Source: Neurospora crassa OR74A
Taxonomy: Eukaryota; Ascomycota; Sordariomycetes; Sordariales; Sordariaceae
Assembly (NCBI RefSeq): GCF_000182925.2
Contig: NC_026503.1
Location: 3,844,001 to 3,908,000, forward strand
Reading direction: 5' to 3'
DNA: 64,000 bases
The notes under the pieces were generated by a model that worked only from the letters and a program-made list of their open reading frames with translations, did no database searches and had not been told where the DNA came from. Positions 53,143-64,000 of this stretch are shown piece by piece (positions within the stretch are counted from its first letter, which is position 1; every line of letters starts with the position of its first letter). Both the position numbers and the translations under genes were made by a program.

Positions 53143-55134
53143 ATGCCCCGAAGGATTACCAACCCTTTTTCCTCCTCCTCCTCTTCCTCCACTATGCCGA
53201 ATCCTGACGCGGCCGCCGAGCGAAGGCCGTCCCTGTCCAAAGCCACCCGCATCGCCCAGTTCTTCTCTTCGCCCAAGAGCAAGGATCAGCTCTCGGAAAA
53301 GCAGGCCCTCCAGGCCATGCAACAGAACCAGGGCGCCGGTACGGCGACAAGCATTTTGTCGCTGCCCTCCATTTCGCTCTCCGAGCATCTCAACAGCCAT
53401 GAGTCCACCACTCTTTTCCAGCCCCCCTCCCTCGAGGAAACGCTCAAGCGCCAACGCGCCGAGGCCCAGTTCGGTCCTCTGAACAGCCAGAGCCACCGCT
53501 ACATCAGCACACACGATGGCAGCACTCTCGAGCCGCCCGTTGAAGACGAGCCCCCATATTATTACGTCCTCACTACTTATCTCAGCTACCTTATCCTAAT
53601 TTTCTTCGGTCACGCCCGCGACTTTTTCGGCAAGAGATTCGGCGACCAGAACCACTACAAGGCACTCCGGGCTCAGAACGGCTACGCACCTCTGAACGAC
53701 GATTTTGACAACTTCTACGTCCGTAGACTCAAGATGCGCATCGACGACTGCTTCGCCAGACCCACCACTGGCGTCCCTGGCCGCTACATCACTCTCCTTG
53801 ACCGCAAGTCTGATGACTTCAATCGCAACTACCAGTACACCGGTACCTGCACCGAAACCCTGAACATGAGCTCGTACAACTATCTTGGTTTCGCCCAGTC
53901 CGTTGGCCCTTGCGCCGATGCCGTTGAGGAGTGTGTTCACAAGTATGGCCTCAGCGCCTGCAGCCCTCGCGCGGATACGGGTACTTCTGATCTCGCTCTC
54001 GAGGTTGAACGCGAAATCGCAAAATTCGTTGGCAAGCCCGCTGCCATGGTTTTCTCGATGGGCTTCGTCACCAACGCTGGTTCCTTCCCTGCGCTCGTCT
54101 CCAAGGGTGATCTCATCATTTCTGATGAGCTCAACCACGCCTCCATTCGTATCGGTGCCCGTCTGTCTGGAGCGGTCATCAGGTCGTTCAAGCACAACAA
54201 TATGGACGATCTCGAGAAGCTGCTTCGTGAGGCTATTGCCCAGGGTCAGCCCCGCACTCACCGCCCCTGGAAGAAGATCCTTGTTGCTATCGAAGGTCTC
54301 TACTCGATGGAGGGAACCATGTGCGATCTGCCCGGTATCTTGGCTCTCAAGAAGAAGTACAAGTTCTTCCTCTACATCGATGAGGCTCACAGTATCGGTG
54401 CTGTTGGTGCCAACGGCCGTGGTGTCTGCGATTACTTCAATGTCGATCCTGCTGAAGTTGACATTCTCATGGGAACTCTGACCAAGTCTTTCGGTGCTAA
54501 TGGCGGTTACGTTGCGGCCGAGAAGCACATCATCGATAAGCTCAAGGCTACCAATGCCGCTACCCTCCTTGGTGAATCGCCTGCTCCTGCTGTTCTGATG
54601 CAGATTCTCGCCTCGCTCAAGATTATTGAGGGTGAGCTTGCTCCCGGTCAAGGCGAGGAGCGTCTTCAGCGCATTGCCTTCAACTCTCGCTATCTCCGTC
54701 TTGGCCTCAAGCGTCTTGGCTTCATTGTTTACGGCCACGACGACTCCCCTATCATTCCCGTCATGCTTTACAACCCCGGCAAGATTTCTGCTTTCAGCCA
54801 CGAGATGCTGAAGCGCAAGATCGCGGTCGTCGTTGTTGGATATCCCGCTACACCTCTCATCAGCTCTCGTGCCCGCTTCTGCGTATCAGCTGCACACAAC
54901 AAGGACGATCTTGATCGCCTCCTTGCTGCCTGCGACGAAGTGGGTGACATTCTCCAGATCAAGTTCTCTACCGGTGTCGCGGGAGGTCTCGAACCCTTGC
55001 CTGCAGGTGTTACCCCTGAGATGGAGAAGGAGTACATTAAGGCTAAGGGCCAGGCTCTCATCAAGCCACCAAGGTGGAAGCTGGAGGACGTCATTGCACG
55101 TGGTGTCGAAGACGCCAAGCGGCCACTGAGGTAA
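53143..55134 (+). CDS. LCB2: Serine palmitoyltransferase subunit 2 (Lcb2)
   Basis: Intronless, 663 residues. PLP enzyme of the alpha-oxoamine synthase family; with Lcb1 in the ER membrane it condenses serine and palmitoyl-CoA to 3-ketosphinganine, the first step of sphingolipid synthesis. A Ser-rich N-terminus (longer than yeast Lcb2, 561 aa) precedes a membrane segment at about 143-158 (VLTTYLSYLILIFFGHARDF). Then come LNMSSYNYLGFA, SACSPRADTGTSDLALEVER, DELNHASIR with the PLP-stacking His near 332, LYIDEAHSIGAVG, and the PLP-binding GTLTKSFGANGGY with Lys near 448, the residue that marks Lcb2 rather than Lcb1. DSPIIPVMLYNPGKISAFSH and SSRARFCVSAAHNKDDLDRL complete the fold. A second in-frame ATG at residue 18 (MPNPDAAAERRPS) is an alternative start. 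Codon use is strongly C-ending, which also opens a long spurious antisense frame. Confidence 0.96.
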   Translation: MPRRITNPFSSSSSSSTMPNPDAAAERRPSLSKATRIAQFFSSPKSKDQLSEKQALQAMQQNQGAGTATSILSLPSISLSEHLNSHESTTLFQPPSLEETLKRQRAEAQFGPLNSQSHRYISTHDGSTLEPPVEDEPPYYYVLTTYLSYLILIFFGHARDFFGKRFGDQNHYKALRAQNGYAPLNDDFDNFYVRRLKMRIDDCFARPTTGVPGRYITLLDRKSDDFNRNYQYTGTCTETLNMSSYNYLGFAQSVGPCADAVEECVHKYGLSACSPRADTGTSDLALEVEREIAKFVGKPAAMVFSMGFVTNAGSFPALVSKGDLIISDELNHASIRIGARLSGAVIRSFKHNNMDDLEKLLREAIAQGQPRTHRPWKKILVAIEGLYSMEGTMCDLPGILALKKKYKFFLYIDEAHSIGAVGANGRGVCDYFNVDPAEVDILMGTLTKSFGANGGYVAAEKHIIDKLKATNAATLLGESPAPAVLMQILASLKIIEGELAPGQGEERLQRIAFNSRYLRLGLKRLGFIVYGHDDSPIIPVMLYNPGKISAFSHEMLKRKIAVVVVGYPATPLISSRARFCVSAAHNKDDLDRLLAACDEVGDILQIKFSTGVAGGLEPLPAGVTPEMEKEYIKAKGQALIKPPRWKLEDVIARGVEDAKRPLR

Positions 55135-56185
55135 AATGCTCATTGGACGATTGTGTGTGGTAGCGCCTGGTACTCACTTGAGAGGGCCGGTGCAATTGTA
55201 TATATAGTACTAGGCGGCCAGGGCACGCTAACCATGTGCCTCCTCCTGGGAATCTTCTTTGCCCTTTGGGCATCATGAGGATGTCGATTGACATCTCTCT
55301 TTTCTTTCCTGCTATCGGCAGGATTTTCATGGGTTTTAATGAGGGTATGCCAGGGATGGGCCTAATGTTTAAAACGTTCAAGAGGAAGCAATGGGACGGA
55401 AGCCGAATGAGCAAAGCATGATCTATTGCAAGGGTTTGCTCATTTAATATGATATCAGCTTTGGAGTTGGGTTGGTTAGGGTAATCAACTGTACGAAAAT
55501 GAATGTGCACAAGGGGGTCTTAATGACGCACAAAGCAATAGACCACTTCAAAGGAAACATCCTTCAATGTAAAAACGTAACAAAGAATCATTACATATAT
55601 TAACTCAACGCTACATAGATCTCTTGGTCTGTCTGAATGTGTGATCTTGGACTGCTCCGGTGAGTGTGGTACAGACCACTTCATCCTCCTCCAATACTAC
55701 CCCGCCTAAAACACGTGAACCCGCGCTCATCACCACTCGTTTTGTTTTTCCGTCATGGTACGACGCGAGCCTCGTCCATCAGCGCGTCGCATTTCCAATA
55801 GACTGGAGACTTGCGATGAATTGTGCACCTTTTAAGCGTGAAACCGGATACTGCACGTGGGACTGTGTCTTGCAGCATTGTGCCTCAAACCTCGAAGTGC
55901 TTGCTCATCAAATCGCCTCGCTCGACTCCTCCACCTCGTCCACTATCTTCCACCTTGCTGTTAAACGACGGATTTCGCCTGATCGACAAGCATCAATCGA
56001 GATCGCCGATTCAAGTCGATCGTTAAAACATCAATTCAACTCTCACTCAGCTTCGCATCCTTACTGGCATTCTCTCAAATCCAGGACAGGCCTCTTCCGT
56101 TTGCATCCTGCGCCACTTTGACCTCTCTGCATCGCTTTTATCCCATTCCTCAAACCAACACCCACTTCAACCCAGAGCCGCAACC
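55135..56185. other. Intergenic before the DUF4211 gene
   Basis: LCB2 3'UTR followed by promoter DNA. The last ATG before the start at 56186 is at 55816, so 367 bases of probable leader have none; they are pyrimidine-rich. No gene. Confidence 0.5.
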
Positions 56186-58555
56186 ATGCCACCAGGGAAA
56201 AAGACCAAAAAGCCCAAACAACAAACCTTGGAGGCTTCCTTGGGTGAGTTTGCCGTCAAATCTACCCTTTCGAACCATTCGTCTATTCATTCCCCCTCAT
56301 TCTTCCCTCACTCGCAGCGGATTTGACCAACCTCATTGATCTTGACCTAACAAAAACTCCCAAGGCCAACCGAGAATCAAACCCCCAACCGTCAAGAAAA
56401 TATCTACCCGCAGCAGCAGTTCCAGTACGAGTACGAAAGGCAAAGAACCACTGGATTCGGCCAGATCCCCAGCGACGACAGCCATGGCCCCGGCGCGACA
56501 GCGACAGCGACAACGGGAAGACATCTCCCCAGACCGGCAACTCCCCGCCTCCTCAGCAGTCTTCATTCCCAAGATCTCCACAGCCGAGGCCAAGAAGCGG
56601 ACCATCGTCATTGACGACGACTCCGACTCTACTTCCGAGGCGGAAGATTACGGTGGGGCCGCGTTTGAGTATGACGACTTACCTGTGTTTTCGTCCCAGG
56701 CTGTAGTGACGGTAACTCATAACCCCCGCGCTGCTGCCGCTGCTGCCTCTGCTGCTGCTGGTAGCCGTGATCAAAAGGAGGTTGTTGTGCTGGATGAGGA
56801 GGATGAGGATGACGACATGCCGCTGCCTACTCAGCGTACTAGAGGTGTGAAGAGGCAGGTGGCGGCTGTGTCTGATGAGGATGAGGATGAGGATGAAGAT
56901 GAGGGGAAGCGTGAGGGCAAGGTCAAGGAGAAGGCTGGGGTTAATGACGAGGGCGAGGAAGAGGACTCAGACTCTGACCGAGTTTTGTCGTCGGCAGTCC
57001 GGAAAAGGGCAACGAGGCGCGGTGGAGAAAAGGAGTCGAGTCCGACGAAGAAGAGACGGCTGATCAGAAGGGGGAATCCGTCCTCGGCAAGCTCGGCTAA
57101 GGAGGAAGAGAATTCAAATGATTATAAGCCTCGTCGCCTAGGCAAGGACAGGCTAAAGGTTGCTACCGGTACGGGTAGCTCATCTGCTGCCACGTCCTCA
57201 ACAGAATCACGACCCGCTAGGGCCAAGCGTCGAGTCAAAAAGCCCATGACGGAGAAGGAGAGAGCGAGAGAGCTGCTGAGGCGCAAGCGGGCGGGCGAAC
57301 CTATCGATGACTTGGAGAACGTGGAGGAAGATGAGGACTCGGAGGTCGAGCTACCTAAAAGGGGCTACTACGACACAGACTCGGATAATCCTGCTCTTTC
57401 GGAGTTTGAGGATGAGGAAACGGACGAGGAAGAGATTGTCAAAGAAGAGGAGAGGGAAAAAATGAAGGGAAAAGGAAAAACCGAAACGAAGGACAACAAG
57501 AAGACCAGAAAGAAAGACAAGAAGGGCAAGAAGCGAAGAGAGATATCCCCTGATTCGGAGGATACCGAAGATAACGACGAAAAGCGCAACGTAGGAGGTT
57601 CCTACGAAGACGAAGAGATGCAGGATTTCATCTCTGAAGACGATTCTGATGCCCCTATTGGCGCACCGGACGAGATTGGCATCCCGCTCGAGTTCACTAG
57701 ACACGCACATAAGCCGCTCAAGGAACACTTCCGCGACGTAGTCGAGTGGCTAGTCCATTACAAAATCCACCCCAAATTCCCGGAGAAGACTGCCGAGTTG
57801 TATAGGCTCGGCTGGAGGAAGCTCGATGACGAGGTCCGTGGCTTGGCCCAGAGTAAGTTCGCTTCTTCGGCTTGGAAGACGGACTTTTATATGGCGTTGA
57901 GGGCCCGGCCGTACTATACAAGTGGTGAGACGCATGAGCAAAGTATTTTCTTTAGCAATTGCGCGGCGTGTGGCAGGAGCGGACATCCTGCAAAGTGAGT
58001 CGTTATGTCTTTTTTCTTTCCTTTCTTTCCCCTCAAAACTAACCTCCCCACCCGCCACCCAGATTTGAAATCGCCTTCTCTGGCTCCCCTTATTACAAAG
58101 ATTTTTCCCACCCAAGATTCCTCGAAGCTGTCCCCAACAACAACCCCTCCCCCTCCCCCGATGACGAAGGCGGTGATCCAGATGAAAACGATGCCGACGG
58201 CAACACCATCCCCGCCGCCTCGCGCCACTGGAAGATTGGCTCTGTATGCCACTCCAACGCCGAGACGGCCCACAACCTGCTGCACTGGCAGTACGCCCTG
58301 CTGGACTGGGTTGACACCCGCCTATCGGAAGACGGACACCTGACTGCTGCTGCTGCCATTTCGAAAAAGCGCGAGGGTGAAAGCAAAGAGAAGCGCAAAA
58401 AGAGGACAACAAAAAAGAAGTATAAGCTGGTGGCCAAAATTGTGAGCGAGTGGGAGGCGAATGGCACGGTCAAGGCGCTGTTTCGCGAGTTCAAGGATAT
58501 GCTGGAGGCGGCGAGGAATAAGAGCACGGCGGGGCCGAGGGTGCAGAAGAGGTGA
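56186..58555 (+). CDS. DUF4211 domain protein, probably nuclear
   Basis: Proposed exons 56186-56243, 56365-57994 and 58063-58555, about 726 residues. Residues 1-480 are very charged: MPPGKKTKKPKQQTLEASLG, then Ser/Arg-rich segments and long Asp/Glu and Lys blocks (SDEDEDEDEDEGKREGK, KTETKDNKKTRKKDKKGKKR) with several basic NLS-like patches. The C-terminal part is the fungal DUF4211 type: EFTRHAHKPLKEHFRDVVEW, HPKFPEKTAELYRLGWRKLD, FFSNCAACGRSGHPAKFEIA (a CxxC and His, possible zinc site) and HSNAETAHNLLHWQYALLDW. Function is unknown; charge and NLS patches suggest chromatin or nucleolar work. Intron 2 (57995-58062, GTGAGT...CCCAG) is clear. Intron 1 is less so: its GTGAGT donor is good, but the acceptor that keeps frame is CCCAAG at 56364, while the better-looking CTCGCAG at about 56317 would put the rest out of frame. 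Confidence 0.85.
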
Positions 58556-58930
58556 TTTACGTGAGGTTCGGAAGGGATATAACTAGGTACCTTACCCCTG
58601 TGGGAGATCGAGGAGACTGGCTGGGGGAAGGAGGGAATTGTCTTGCATGTTTGCGTTGAAGGCAGTGGGTGGCTCTATCTCGGAAAGGAGGAAGGAGCAA
58701 AGGCCCTTGTGGTGGTAGAAGTGGCATGTGGCAGCCATGCTCAATATGCGGCCGAGTTTTTTCTTGCTTTGTTTCAAAGACGGTTGGAGAAGGACTTCAT
58801 TTTCTTGACCTGTTTGGCCGCTCAGCTTTTATATACCTATTATCCTGGCAGTCAATTCGACCCTAAACCTCACTCCCGCTCTTTCCATTCCCATAACTTC
58901 ACTCAACAATCATACTCTCAATCGCTTTTT
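58556..58930. other. Convergent spacer, DUF4211 and GH131 genes
   Basis: 375 bases between convergent stop codons, presumably the two 3'UTRs. No gene. Confidence 0.5.
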
Positions 58931-59834
58931 TCAGGGGCCACCAATAGCAGTAGTGATCGGACCCGTCTCAATGTAGACGCCAGAAAAGTAGAAGTCCTCC
59001 GTTGTATCGCCATATCCGTTCCTAGGAAGCTCCAGGATGCCCAAGTGCCAATCCGCGCCGTTAGACGAAGTTGAGACTGAAACAGGAGCGACGACTAGCT
59101 TCAGAGGCTCGCCGCCCTCGGAGTGCCAGAAACCGACCTTGTTGGCGCTGAAGTCCTGTGTATAGTTGCAAAAAGACAGGTCAGTTTCTACTCCCATCAC
59201 TAACTAACATTCATGACGGACTTTCCATTCAACCCAACCCAACCCAACCTAACAAATTGAAAGAAGGACTTACAATCTCATAAGCAACATTATGCCAAAC
59301 CCCCGCCTTCCACTCCGTCTTCCACCCACTCCTCTGATTCGTCATCCATTGCAAGTTGGGATTACTCGCCCCCGACTCTCCCGAAATCCATCCACTCTTC
59401 AACTCGGTAAAATGACTTTCAAAGAAACAAATTTGATGTTCCCTATACACACTGGGCGCATTCTTGTCGCTCCTCATGATGCTGAAATGATAGTACACTT
59501 TTCCCCTGTTAATCGCTTCCTTGGTCTGCGGGATCAGTTCGATGCGGCGCATGTTTTGCCCGTTCCAGTACGCCGTGTTGTCGAGCGTGAACCGGGCGCC
59601 CTGGCGGGAGTGCGTGTCGTTGGGGTTTTTGTAGGCTTCGGAGAGGGATATGTACTTGTCGACGGGGGAGGAGCCGTGGATGTAGTATTGGTAAGGACCG
59701 ACTTGGTTGGACCAGGACCACTTGTTGAGGTCCGAGGCAGAGGTGAAGTCATTGAAGCGGCCGTCCCAGAGAAGGGCGGCATGGGTGGTTGAAAAAGCCG
59801 AAAGAACGGCGGCTAGGAGAGTGGTTGACTTCAT
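58931..59834 (-). CDS. Secreted GH131 beta-glucanase
   Basis: Exons 59834-59274 and 59155-58931, intron 59273-59156 (GTAAGT...CACAG), encode 261 residues. The start MKSTTLLAAVLSAFSTTHA is a clear signal peptide, cut before or near ALLWDG. The mature protein has the GH131 hallmark ILWDGRFNDF-type start (LLWDGRFNDFTSASDLNKWS), WSNQVGPYQYYIHGS, YWNGQNMRRIELIPQT, GKVYYHFSIMRSD and, after the splice, DFSANKVGFWHSEGGEPLKL with a C-terminal FYFSGVYIETGPITTAIGG. GH131 enzymes act on beta-1,3-, beta-1,4- and beta-1,6-linked glucans, that is plant or fungal cell walls; there is no carbohydrate-binding module. A frame upstream of the signal peptide stays open, but the ATG at 59834 gives the proper secretory start. 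The intron contains an AACCC tandem run. The next gene, a sugar permease, is co-oriented. Confidence 0.93.
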
Positions 59835-60810
59835 TTCTTTTTGTGGTTGAGATGTGGGTATGAAATGAAGGAGAAAATAGTGTCGAGGGGAAGGGGAGGT
59901 ACACAATATGGGGGGATCAGAGGGAGGTTAAAGTACATCTTTGGGGGGGGGGGGGGGGGGAAGAGAAAGAGAAATTCGAGTTTTTGTAGTATTTCGGACT
60001 GGTGTTCACACACAAGCAACCTATGCATATGGTGGTAATTGACTTGCATTTTCTCCGAAGCTGGATGTATCAAAGAGTAATATGGGAGAGGAAGCAACGT
60101 TCCGTTACTGGAGGAAGAACAGATCATGCACAGAGTTGGAGTGCAAATTGCGGACGGCAGCTTCCGATTTTCTATGTACGGGCGATATTGATCAGCAGGA
60201 TCGATGTCCTCGCAGTTTAGCCTGTAATGATCTTCCCCCGGCATCAACCACATGGGGCTGATTATAGCCTATTGGAGGCTTCATAGAGACTCTCAGCCGT
60301 TGCGTGATGATAACCTTGACAGCTTGATCAGATCCGGGTCAGGGTATCAGAATGCATTGGACTGTTGTAGCTTTAGCAACCTCACGGCCTTTTACCTCGG
60401 AAAGCATGGCAAGTGTGATAGTTTCCTGTCTTAAACCTAGACCACTGTCTAAACTAAATTCTGATGAGGATTACTGTTCTGAAGATGTCACCCCAAGGAT
60501 CCTGGAAGGAAAAATTCTTACCGAGACACGACGATCGCGTTGTGTGGCCCAGCACGTTAAGATGAACAAAGTGCGCGGCGCTGATGAACCATTACCCAGG
60601 CTAGAAAACCAGAGATCCCAAACGAAACGATAAAAGAAACCCAACTCGCTGCATCTTCTCATAATTGCCCGCTCTTCCGAAGGTATGACGGTCCACACTT
60701 GTAGCGTATGGTACGTATCCAATGGTCTATACTCCTCGATGAGTTGACATAGAGTTGAGGTCAAGTTCGACCAAACGATGTTTCAAAGGTCGAGCGTTTA
60801 CGGCAGGCTT
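59835..60810. other. Spacer between GH131 gene and transporter, with G18
   Basis: 976 bases, no gene seen. It should contain the GH131 promoter and the transporter 3'UTR. A run of 18 G lies at 59943-59960, about 110 bases upstream of the GH131 start codon. Confidence 0.55.
59943..59960 (+). repeat. G18 homopolymer
   Basis: 18 consecutive G on the plus strand (C18 on the GH131 coding strand), about 110 bases upstream of the GH131 start codon. Confidence 0.95.
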
Positions 60811-62954
60811 TTAGTACTCCATGCCACCGAAGCTCTTGTTGCGGACAAGCGTTGCACGTTCGAGACTCGCTCGTGGAGGCTGATCGAAAGAGCGGCTTCG
60901 ACTATGTACATTCGGTCTCGGAGCGGCATCTCCTTCCTCTACCGCACTGATTTCGTCATAGGTAACAGTAGGCTCGTCCCGAATGCGGTGGATGAAGAGG
61001 GCCGAGATTAAAACAGTGATACCACCGAGAGCCAAGACAATGGCAATACTGTGGTCACCGGGCGTTCCTCGAGGTTTCTGAAAGAGGCGGAAAATGATGC
61101 TGCTTGCTACCGTAGCAATGATTTGCGGTGCGGCAATTGCCATGTTGTGAATACCGAGGATCACGCCTGCCTGATCCGCTGCTTCTTCATCATCTTTGCC
61201 CAGGTCGCTGTCCTGGTTTCCATCGGACGAGTACCCATCCAGGTTGTCAAGGCGACTGGGTGAAAGGCGCTGTTGCTGAGACCGCCGTTCCTCGTCACGC
61301 TGAGATATTTCAGCGCTGATGATTGCCCAGGGCGCCCATAGTGTCAAAGCCCAGGTGATGCCGACGAGACCAATGAGAACGGTGGCTGCTGTAACGGTTC
61401 GTACGAATACGGTACAAAGCATACAGCCAGTGAATAGTATTTGCGAAAACATCCAGGCACGGCGAAGTGTGAATCCGGGGATGATCAGATGACGGGTCCA
61501 TGACCTCTGTTCGGGCTCGTAATCCTTAATTACTACTGCAGGAGCCTCGCCAGGGGCAACGGCCGTAACCATCGATTGATCGTAGGTTGGCGCGATGAAG
61601 AATGGCAGGAAGATGTTTGTGGCCAGACTTGTGATGGCAAAAATGAGCAAGGCAAAAGTGCCAACCTGTGTTGCCCTTTCATACAAGTCGTCGAGCTCCT
61701 TGTCAGTCATATTCGGGTTTTCTTCGAGATATGGCTCGGCGTAAATCTCTCCAATGTAGGATGAAGTATAGAAGAGCATGGGGAAGAAACCGATCCAGGC
61801 ACAGAACTGGACTTGGCAGACTTTCTTGGTTTGCGGCGGCAGGCGTTTGATCGATGTGAAAATCTTCTTGAAGAAGGCAACCACCCCAGGCTTATCCTTT
61901 GCTGGAGGCCCCTCAAGTCTTGGATCCCTCTCCTTGATGAAAAGGCAAGTCATGAGAACGGTAGTACCAAGGGCAAGGCTGGCAATACCACAGAGTTCCT
62001 TGAACTGACTATCCCCAAGCCACCAAAAGACTGGGGCAAGATTGGCGTATCCGGCGAGATAACCGCAAATATTGCCGATGCCTACGAACCTGCTGGCCAT
62101 AGCATTTGCCATTTCTTCAAGGCGTTAGTGATCGATGGCGTCGATGTATTGGGGCTTTATCGGAGGAGTACATACCTTGCTGGTGAGTGGGCGCACAGTC
62201 AACGATGAAGGCGCGAATCGCTGCTTGGACTGAAATTGACAGGTCAGCAGGGCACATAGATTCAGGTCAAGGAATGCGAGTGCGTACCAGTATTGATGGC
62301 GAAATCAAGGATATAGATCCAGAGCACGGCGGTACAAATGATGCACAACTTGACGCTTTCGGACTGAGGGTCGGCACCAAAGAGCCCGAGGATGCCAGTA
62401 ACAATCTCTCGGGTCCAGGCAAGGAACATCAGCGAGAGTATCGTGGCGGCAGCACCTCCGAGCATGAAGGGCTTGCGCTTGCCCCAGCGGATGCGACAGT
62501 TGTCACTCATCATGCCGACGTATGGTTGCACCAAGGTTCCCGAGAGAGGACCAGCAATCCAAACCAAGGCCATCAAAGACTTGCTGATGCCGAGAGAGAG
62601 CAGATATGGAGATCCGTTGGACATCTCAACTGACCAAGCAATCTGCAGGCCGCCGATGCTGATGGTCAAAAGGATCATATACCATACGCTCTTTGTGGTT
62701 TGGAACTCGTCGGCCGAGTCGGCACCTTGATCGCTGGAGGAGCCATCCTGATTATCGACTGGAGAGAGCAGTGGCGACTGTTCGCCGACAAGGAATTGCT
62801 GATTTGTGTCTTCGCTCGCACCGTCGCGACGACCGGTACTGAGGCGTGATGCCGGCTCTTCGCGACGAGACTTGGGCTGTTCCGATTGTTGTTGATGGCC
62901 TTCGTTGCCTGCGGGGCGGGCCCGGTCTGGATGCTCTGCTAATGACGACGTCAT
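60811..62954 (-). CDS. MFS sucrose / alpha-glucoside transporter
   Basis: Exons 62954-62288, 62229-62176 and 62114-60811 encode 674 residues; introns are 62287-62230 (GTACGC...TTCAG) and 62175-62115 (GTATGT...GAAG). A ~95-residue polar N-terminus (MTSSLAEHPDRARPAGNEGH) precedes the first membrane helix. The N-half motif IAWSVEMSNGSPYLLSLGIS and the RWGKRKPFMLGG loop are typical of the GPH/SUT group (plant sucrose carriers and fission-yeast Sut1), not of hexose transporters. The middle exon holds AAIRAFIVDCAPTHQQE. About twelve membrane helices are expected; a long charged loop (SQRDEERRSQQQRLSPSRLD) lies between helices near the C-terminal half, and the tail ends SFGGMEY. It probably imports sucrose or maltose with protons at the plasma membrane. 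The acceptor GAAG of intron 2 is unusual but joins QQE to MANAMASRFVGIGN in frame. No ATG lies on this strand from 62955 to 63330. Confidence 0.9.
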
Positions 62955-63937
62955 GCGGAGATGTGGGCTATCGATGCGTTTGGGTGACCTGCGTCTCTCG
63001 ATCGCGCGTAACGGATGCCTTTATAACGGCTAGGGATAGAGTATTGACGAGTCCCTCTGCGCTGAGCTGCTGGGAAATAAAAACGGTTTGTTGCGATGCG
63101 CAGTTGGGTCGGGATTGGGTTGTTGAGACGGGAGGGTTATGTAGGTCTGTAGGTAGAAGGAGAGAAGTTGGTGTGTTAGTGTTTGTTAGAGAAGGCAAGG
63201 AATAGGTGCTCTGCCGCGGATTACACCACCGTGGTGGCCCAGTGCCCAACGAGCGATTCGCCAGAGATATCGAAATGTCCTTCGTGTTGAAGCTAGGTAG
63301 GTACTTACTTGCTGCTGCTCCACCAAACAACATGCAGTTAGTCTTTCAACGTTAAAGGCGAATCTAAGGTGCAAAGTGATCAAATTGGGCAAGAGCTGAC
63401 CAGGATGTTATGTAATAAGCAAACGATCAGTTCCCAACATCACACAGCTTGGTGCTCAGGCGAGCTTGTCGCTTGTCCGTAATCGTCACGCGGGCAAGTC
63501 AACGAATGCCACGAGACCGTCGTGATTCGATTGGATCGATTGCTGCGAATCTTCGACTTGCTGAATGAGGGTCAAATGAGGGGAGACAGACACAGGGCAA
63601 GTCGCAGACCCAGGGTCGGACAGGAGAAGCTTAAGGCACAGAAAGGGTCAACAAGATGGTCAAGAGAGTCTAAAAGACGGGAGGTCTAGACTATGAGACA
63701 GACGCACTAACAATTACAAGGCTGGGGGAGCACAGCCAAACCGAGCAATGAGACATTCATGCGAGATAGGTACGTACACCCGGACCCACGTCACCCGGGC
63801 GCCCGTCACGGTCCAGTCAACACTCGGCTGCTTGGCGATGAAGTCCGCAACAACAGCAGCCATCACCAAAGTCGTCGTCGTATATGATCGTCCATACCAC
63901 AGTCGTAACCCACAAAAGCAACGCCAGAAGCCCATAT
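62955..63937. other. Transporter upstream region
   Basis: The first 376 bases have no minus-strand ATG, a likely leader of the transporter. The rest holds TAGGTAGGTACTTACTT (63294-63310) and TAGGTACGTACACC (63767-63780) words and no gene I can support. Confidence 0.5.
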
Positions 63938-64000
63938 CTATCGTTTCAGTTCAAGAGCTCGTTGGGATGTCCCTTGCTGCTTTTCGTCGTCCTCTGAGTC
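63938..64000 (-). CDS. Possible C-terminal end of a gene beyond the right edge
   Basis: Read on the minus strand from the edge, an open frame codes DSEDDEKQQGTSQRALELKR and stops with TAG at 63940-63938. Acidic, low-complexity C-termini like this are common, but 20 residues are too few to prove coding. Confidence 0.25.
   Translation of the reverse strand, partial: DSEDDEKQQGTSQRALELKR

Noticed and set aside
53596-54801. 401-codon open frame antisense to LCB2
   Set aside because: It mirrors the C-ending codon bias of LCB2, has no recognisable domain, and the sense strand is a certain gene.

Overview
The window looks like nuclear DNA of a filamentous ascomycete, most likely a Sordariomycete of the Neurospora/Sordaria type. 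The clues are many short introns (about 55-120 nt) with GT...CTRAY...AG signals, a Zn2Cys6 regulator, a GH131 glucanase, a DUF4211 protein, a fungal alpha-glucoside/sucrose permease, and roughly one gene per 3.6 kb with multi-kilobase intergenic and leader regions. The genus is inferred from gene style, not from a database match. I saw no rRNA, CRISPR array, intact transposon or retroelement, and no convincing tRNA.

Layout, left to right. Minus strand: an ADF-H (cofilin-like) actin-binding protein cut by the left edge (<1-800), a Ptc1-type PP2C phosphatase (3989-5925) and the ESCRT-III subunit Vps2 (8178-9052). Vps2 shares a divergent promoter with the plus-strand mitofusin Fzo1 (9867-12687). 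A nitrilase (+, 13406-14464) converges on an ADAL-type N6-methyl-AMP/adenosine deaminase (-, 14594-16295). After a 5 kb gene-poor stretch comes the G-protein beta subunit (+, 21284-22613), then a phosducin-like Gbeta-gamma chaperone (+, 27344-28384), an uncharacterised one-TM protein (+, 31144-33819), Ran-binding protein 1 (+, 35490-36563), the YEATS/ET protein Taf14 (+, 38421-39519) and a large Zn2Cys6 transcription factor (+, 42761-46231). Acetoacetyl-CoA synthetase (-, 47091-49626) lies divergent from serine palmitoyltransferase Lcb2 (+, 53143-55134). The right end holds a DUF4211 nuclear-type protein (+, 56186-58555), a secreted GH131 glucanase (-, 58931-59834), an MFS sucrose/alpha-glucoside transporter (-, 60811-62954) and perhaps the tail of another minus-strand gene.

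Most genes are conserved housekeeping functions: membrane remodelling, mitochondrial fusion, nuclear transport, transcription, lipid synthesis and G-protein signalling. Gbeta and its phosducin-like chaperone are neighbours, and two carbohydrate-utilisation genes sit side by side at the right end.

The strongest unexplained pattern is regulatory. Several genes have about 0.4-1.25 kb directly upstream of the start codon with no ATG at all on the coding strand. Some carry a single tiny ORF near the start or a probable 5'UTR intron. I read these as very long, AUG-depleted mRNA leaders. All exon coordinates were worked out by eye from reading frames and splice signals.
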